5,790 bases of DNA from contig MUKB01000108.1 of NCBI GenBank assembly GCA_002049785.1, positions 1 to 5,790 of the forward strand, in the 5' to 3' direction. The notes beneath the pieces are model-generated. The model saw only the letters and a program-made list of their open reading frames with translations. It searched no databases and was not told the origin of the DNA. The position numbers were made by a program, and so were the translations under genes. This document shows, in pieces, positions 5,098-5,790 of the stretch. Within the stretch, counting starts at the first letter, position 1; every line of letters starts with the position of its first letter. The DNA comes from Caldifarciminota bacterium 4484_100 (GTDB taxonomy: Bacteria; Hydrothermota; Tepidihabitantia; SM23-42).

Positions 5098-5790
5098 TCA
5101 ATATTTTATCAATACCACCTTCTTAACCCAGGTCTCTTTATCTGTAAACAACCGCACAAAATAGACACCTGCAGGCACTAAATTCTCCTTCTCATCCCGA
5201 CCATCCCAGGATTTCTTATATTTACCCGCACCAACCTTTTTGTCAATCAATGTCTTCACCCGCTTGCCAGAAACATCATAGACCACAAGCTCAACTCGGC
5301 TCAGAACATCAATAAAATACTCGATAGTTATACCCCTTAGCCCAGGATTGGGAAAGAGTGCGAAACCAATTTCTGGCTTTTTATTTTTTCTATCTTCATC
5401 AATCCCCACAAATGTACCCTTGGCATATTTAAAACCACCCCTTATCGGCGTTTGCATTAGCTCTTCAAATTTGTAGCAGATATTCGGTTGATTATTTCCA
5501 TCAATGGCAATAGAAATATCGGCTTCCACATCTAAATCAAGTGTGTCAGGTTCAATCGGACCACAGAGATGCCAGATACTATCCTTATAGCAATAATGGG
5601 GGTATGCAATACCCCAATGGCGGTAAAGGATATGGGGTCGATCAAAACTATCCAGGGCAAGGCAAATTCTGGTTTCAAGCGCGCCGATACTTGCAATACC
5701 ATAATCGGTATGCCAGGATACACCATCCCACCAGGTATAGGCAAGACCCCACCCATAACCATGGGCAATACAGGGATAATCCTGGGAAGT
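5098..5790 (-). CDS. C-terminal part of a secreted repeat protein with a FlgD-like/T9SS sorting tail (partial)
   Basis: The frame is open from the right edge to TGA at 5098-5100, giving 230 visible residues with the N-terminus outside the window. A GTG at 5529 is only an internal Val, since coding-type sequence continues upstream of it without a stop. Residues 1-105 contain beta-strand repeats of the kind AYTWWDGVSWH, then hSxALDxxxxPHILY, and again YKDSIWH then ISIAIDGNNQPNICY. These resemble propeller-like repeats in surface proteins of uncultivated bacteria. Residues 140-230 are a sorting tail: FALFPNPGLRGITIEY, VVYDVSGKRVKTL, WDGRDEKENLVPAGVYFVRLF, and a basic end WVKKVVLIKY. It is the same domain as in the protease, so the two should share an export route. 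Catalytic activity, if any, is not visible. Confidence 0.86.
   Translation of the reverse strand, partial: TSQDYPCIAHGYGWGLAYTWWDGVSWHTDYGIASIGALETRICLALDSFDRPHILYRHWGIAYPHYCYKDSIWHLCGPIEPDTLDLDVEADISIAIDGNNQPNICYKFEELMQTPIRGGFKYAKGTFVGIDEDRKNKKPEIGFALFPNPGLRGITIEYFIDVLSRVELVVYDVSGKRVKTLIDKKVGAGKYKKSWDGRDEKENLVPAGVYFVRLFTDKETWVKKVVLIKY

Noticed and set aside
5532..5768. Minus-strand 78-codon frame near the right edge
   Set aside because: It overlaps the better-supported frame of the sorting-tail protein, which is open through this region with repeat motifs.

Overview
The window is AT-rich bacterial DNA. Two genes end in FlgD-like/type IX-secretion-type sorting tails, which points to a Gram-negative lineage of the FCB group or a related candidate phylum. 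A WOR-3/Stahlbacteria-like thermophile or sediment bacterium would fit, but that placement is an inference from protein style and the taxon cannot be fixed from this sequence alone.

Layout from left to right. At 1-147 there is a minus-strand promoter for a gene that would start at or beyond the left edge. At 148-325 lies a bipartite short-repeat block. At 354-1322 (minus) is a PLP enzyme of the D-cysteine desulfhydrase/ACC deaminase family, whose active-site residues favour D-cysteine desulfhydrase. The 98-bp gap at 1323-1420 holds back-to-back promoters. At 1421-1654 (plus) is a short DUF167/YggU-family protein. At 1655-2171 is a 517-bp gene-free stretch that contains a 332-bp MITE-like element (1710-2041). 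The element has 20-bp terminal inverted repeats and a perfect 9-bp target duplication, and carries a GC-rich folded island and a second repeat block. It stops just short of the promoter and leader of the next gene. At 2172-4837 (plus) is a secreted subtilisin-like protease, now split into two reading frames by a one-base shift near 4247, followed by a strong terminator at 4847-4879. A third repeat block lies at 4995-5082. At 5098-5790 (minus) is the C-terminal part of a repeat-containing secreted protein that runs off the right edge.

The desulfhydrase and the DUF167 gene look like independent housekeeping genes read divergently. The protease and the right-edge protein are both predicted to be exported and anchored or released through the same kind of C-terminal tail, and they converge on the terminator region. 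No multi-gene pathway can be built from this window.

The most notable features are non-coding. First, the small mobile element has IS4/IS50-like ends and intact target duplications. Second, three copies of a repeat family (9-bp units followed by 8-bp units) each lie downstream of a gene and in that gene's orientation. Third, four promoters share TTGAC(A/T)-16 bp-TATA(A/C)T, and three of them sit 5-6 bp before an ATG, predicting leaderless mRNAs.
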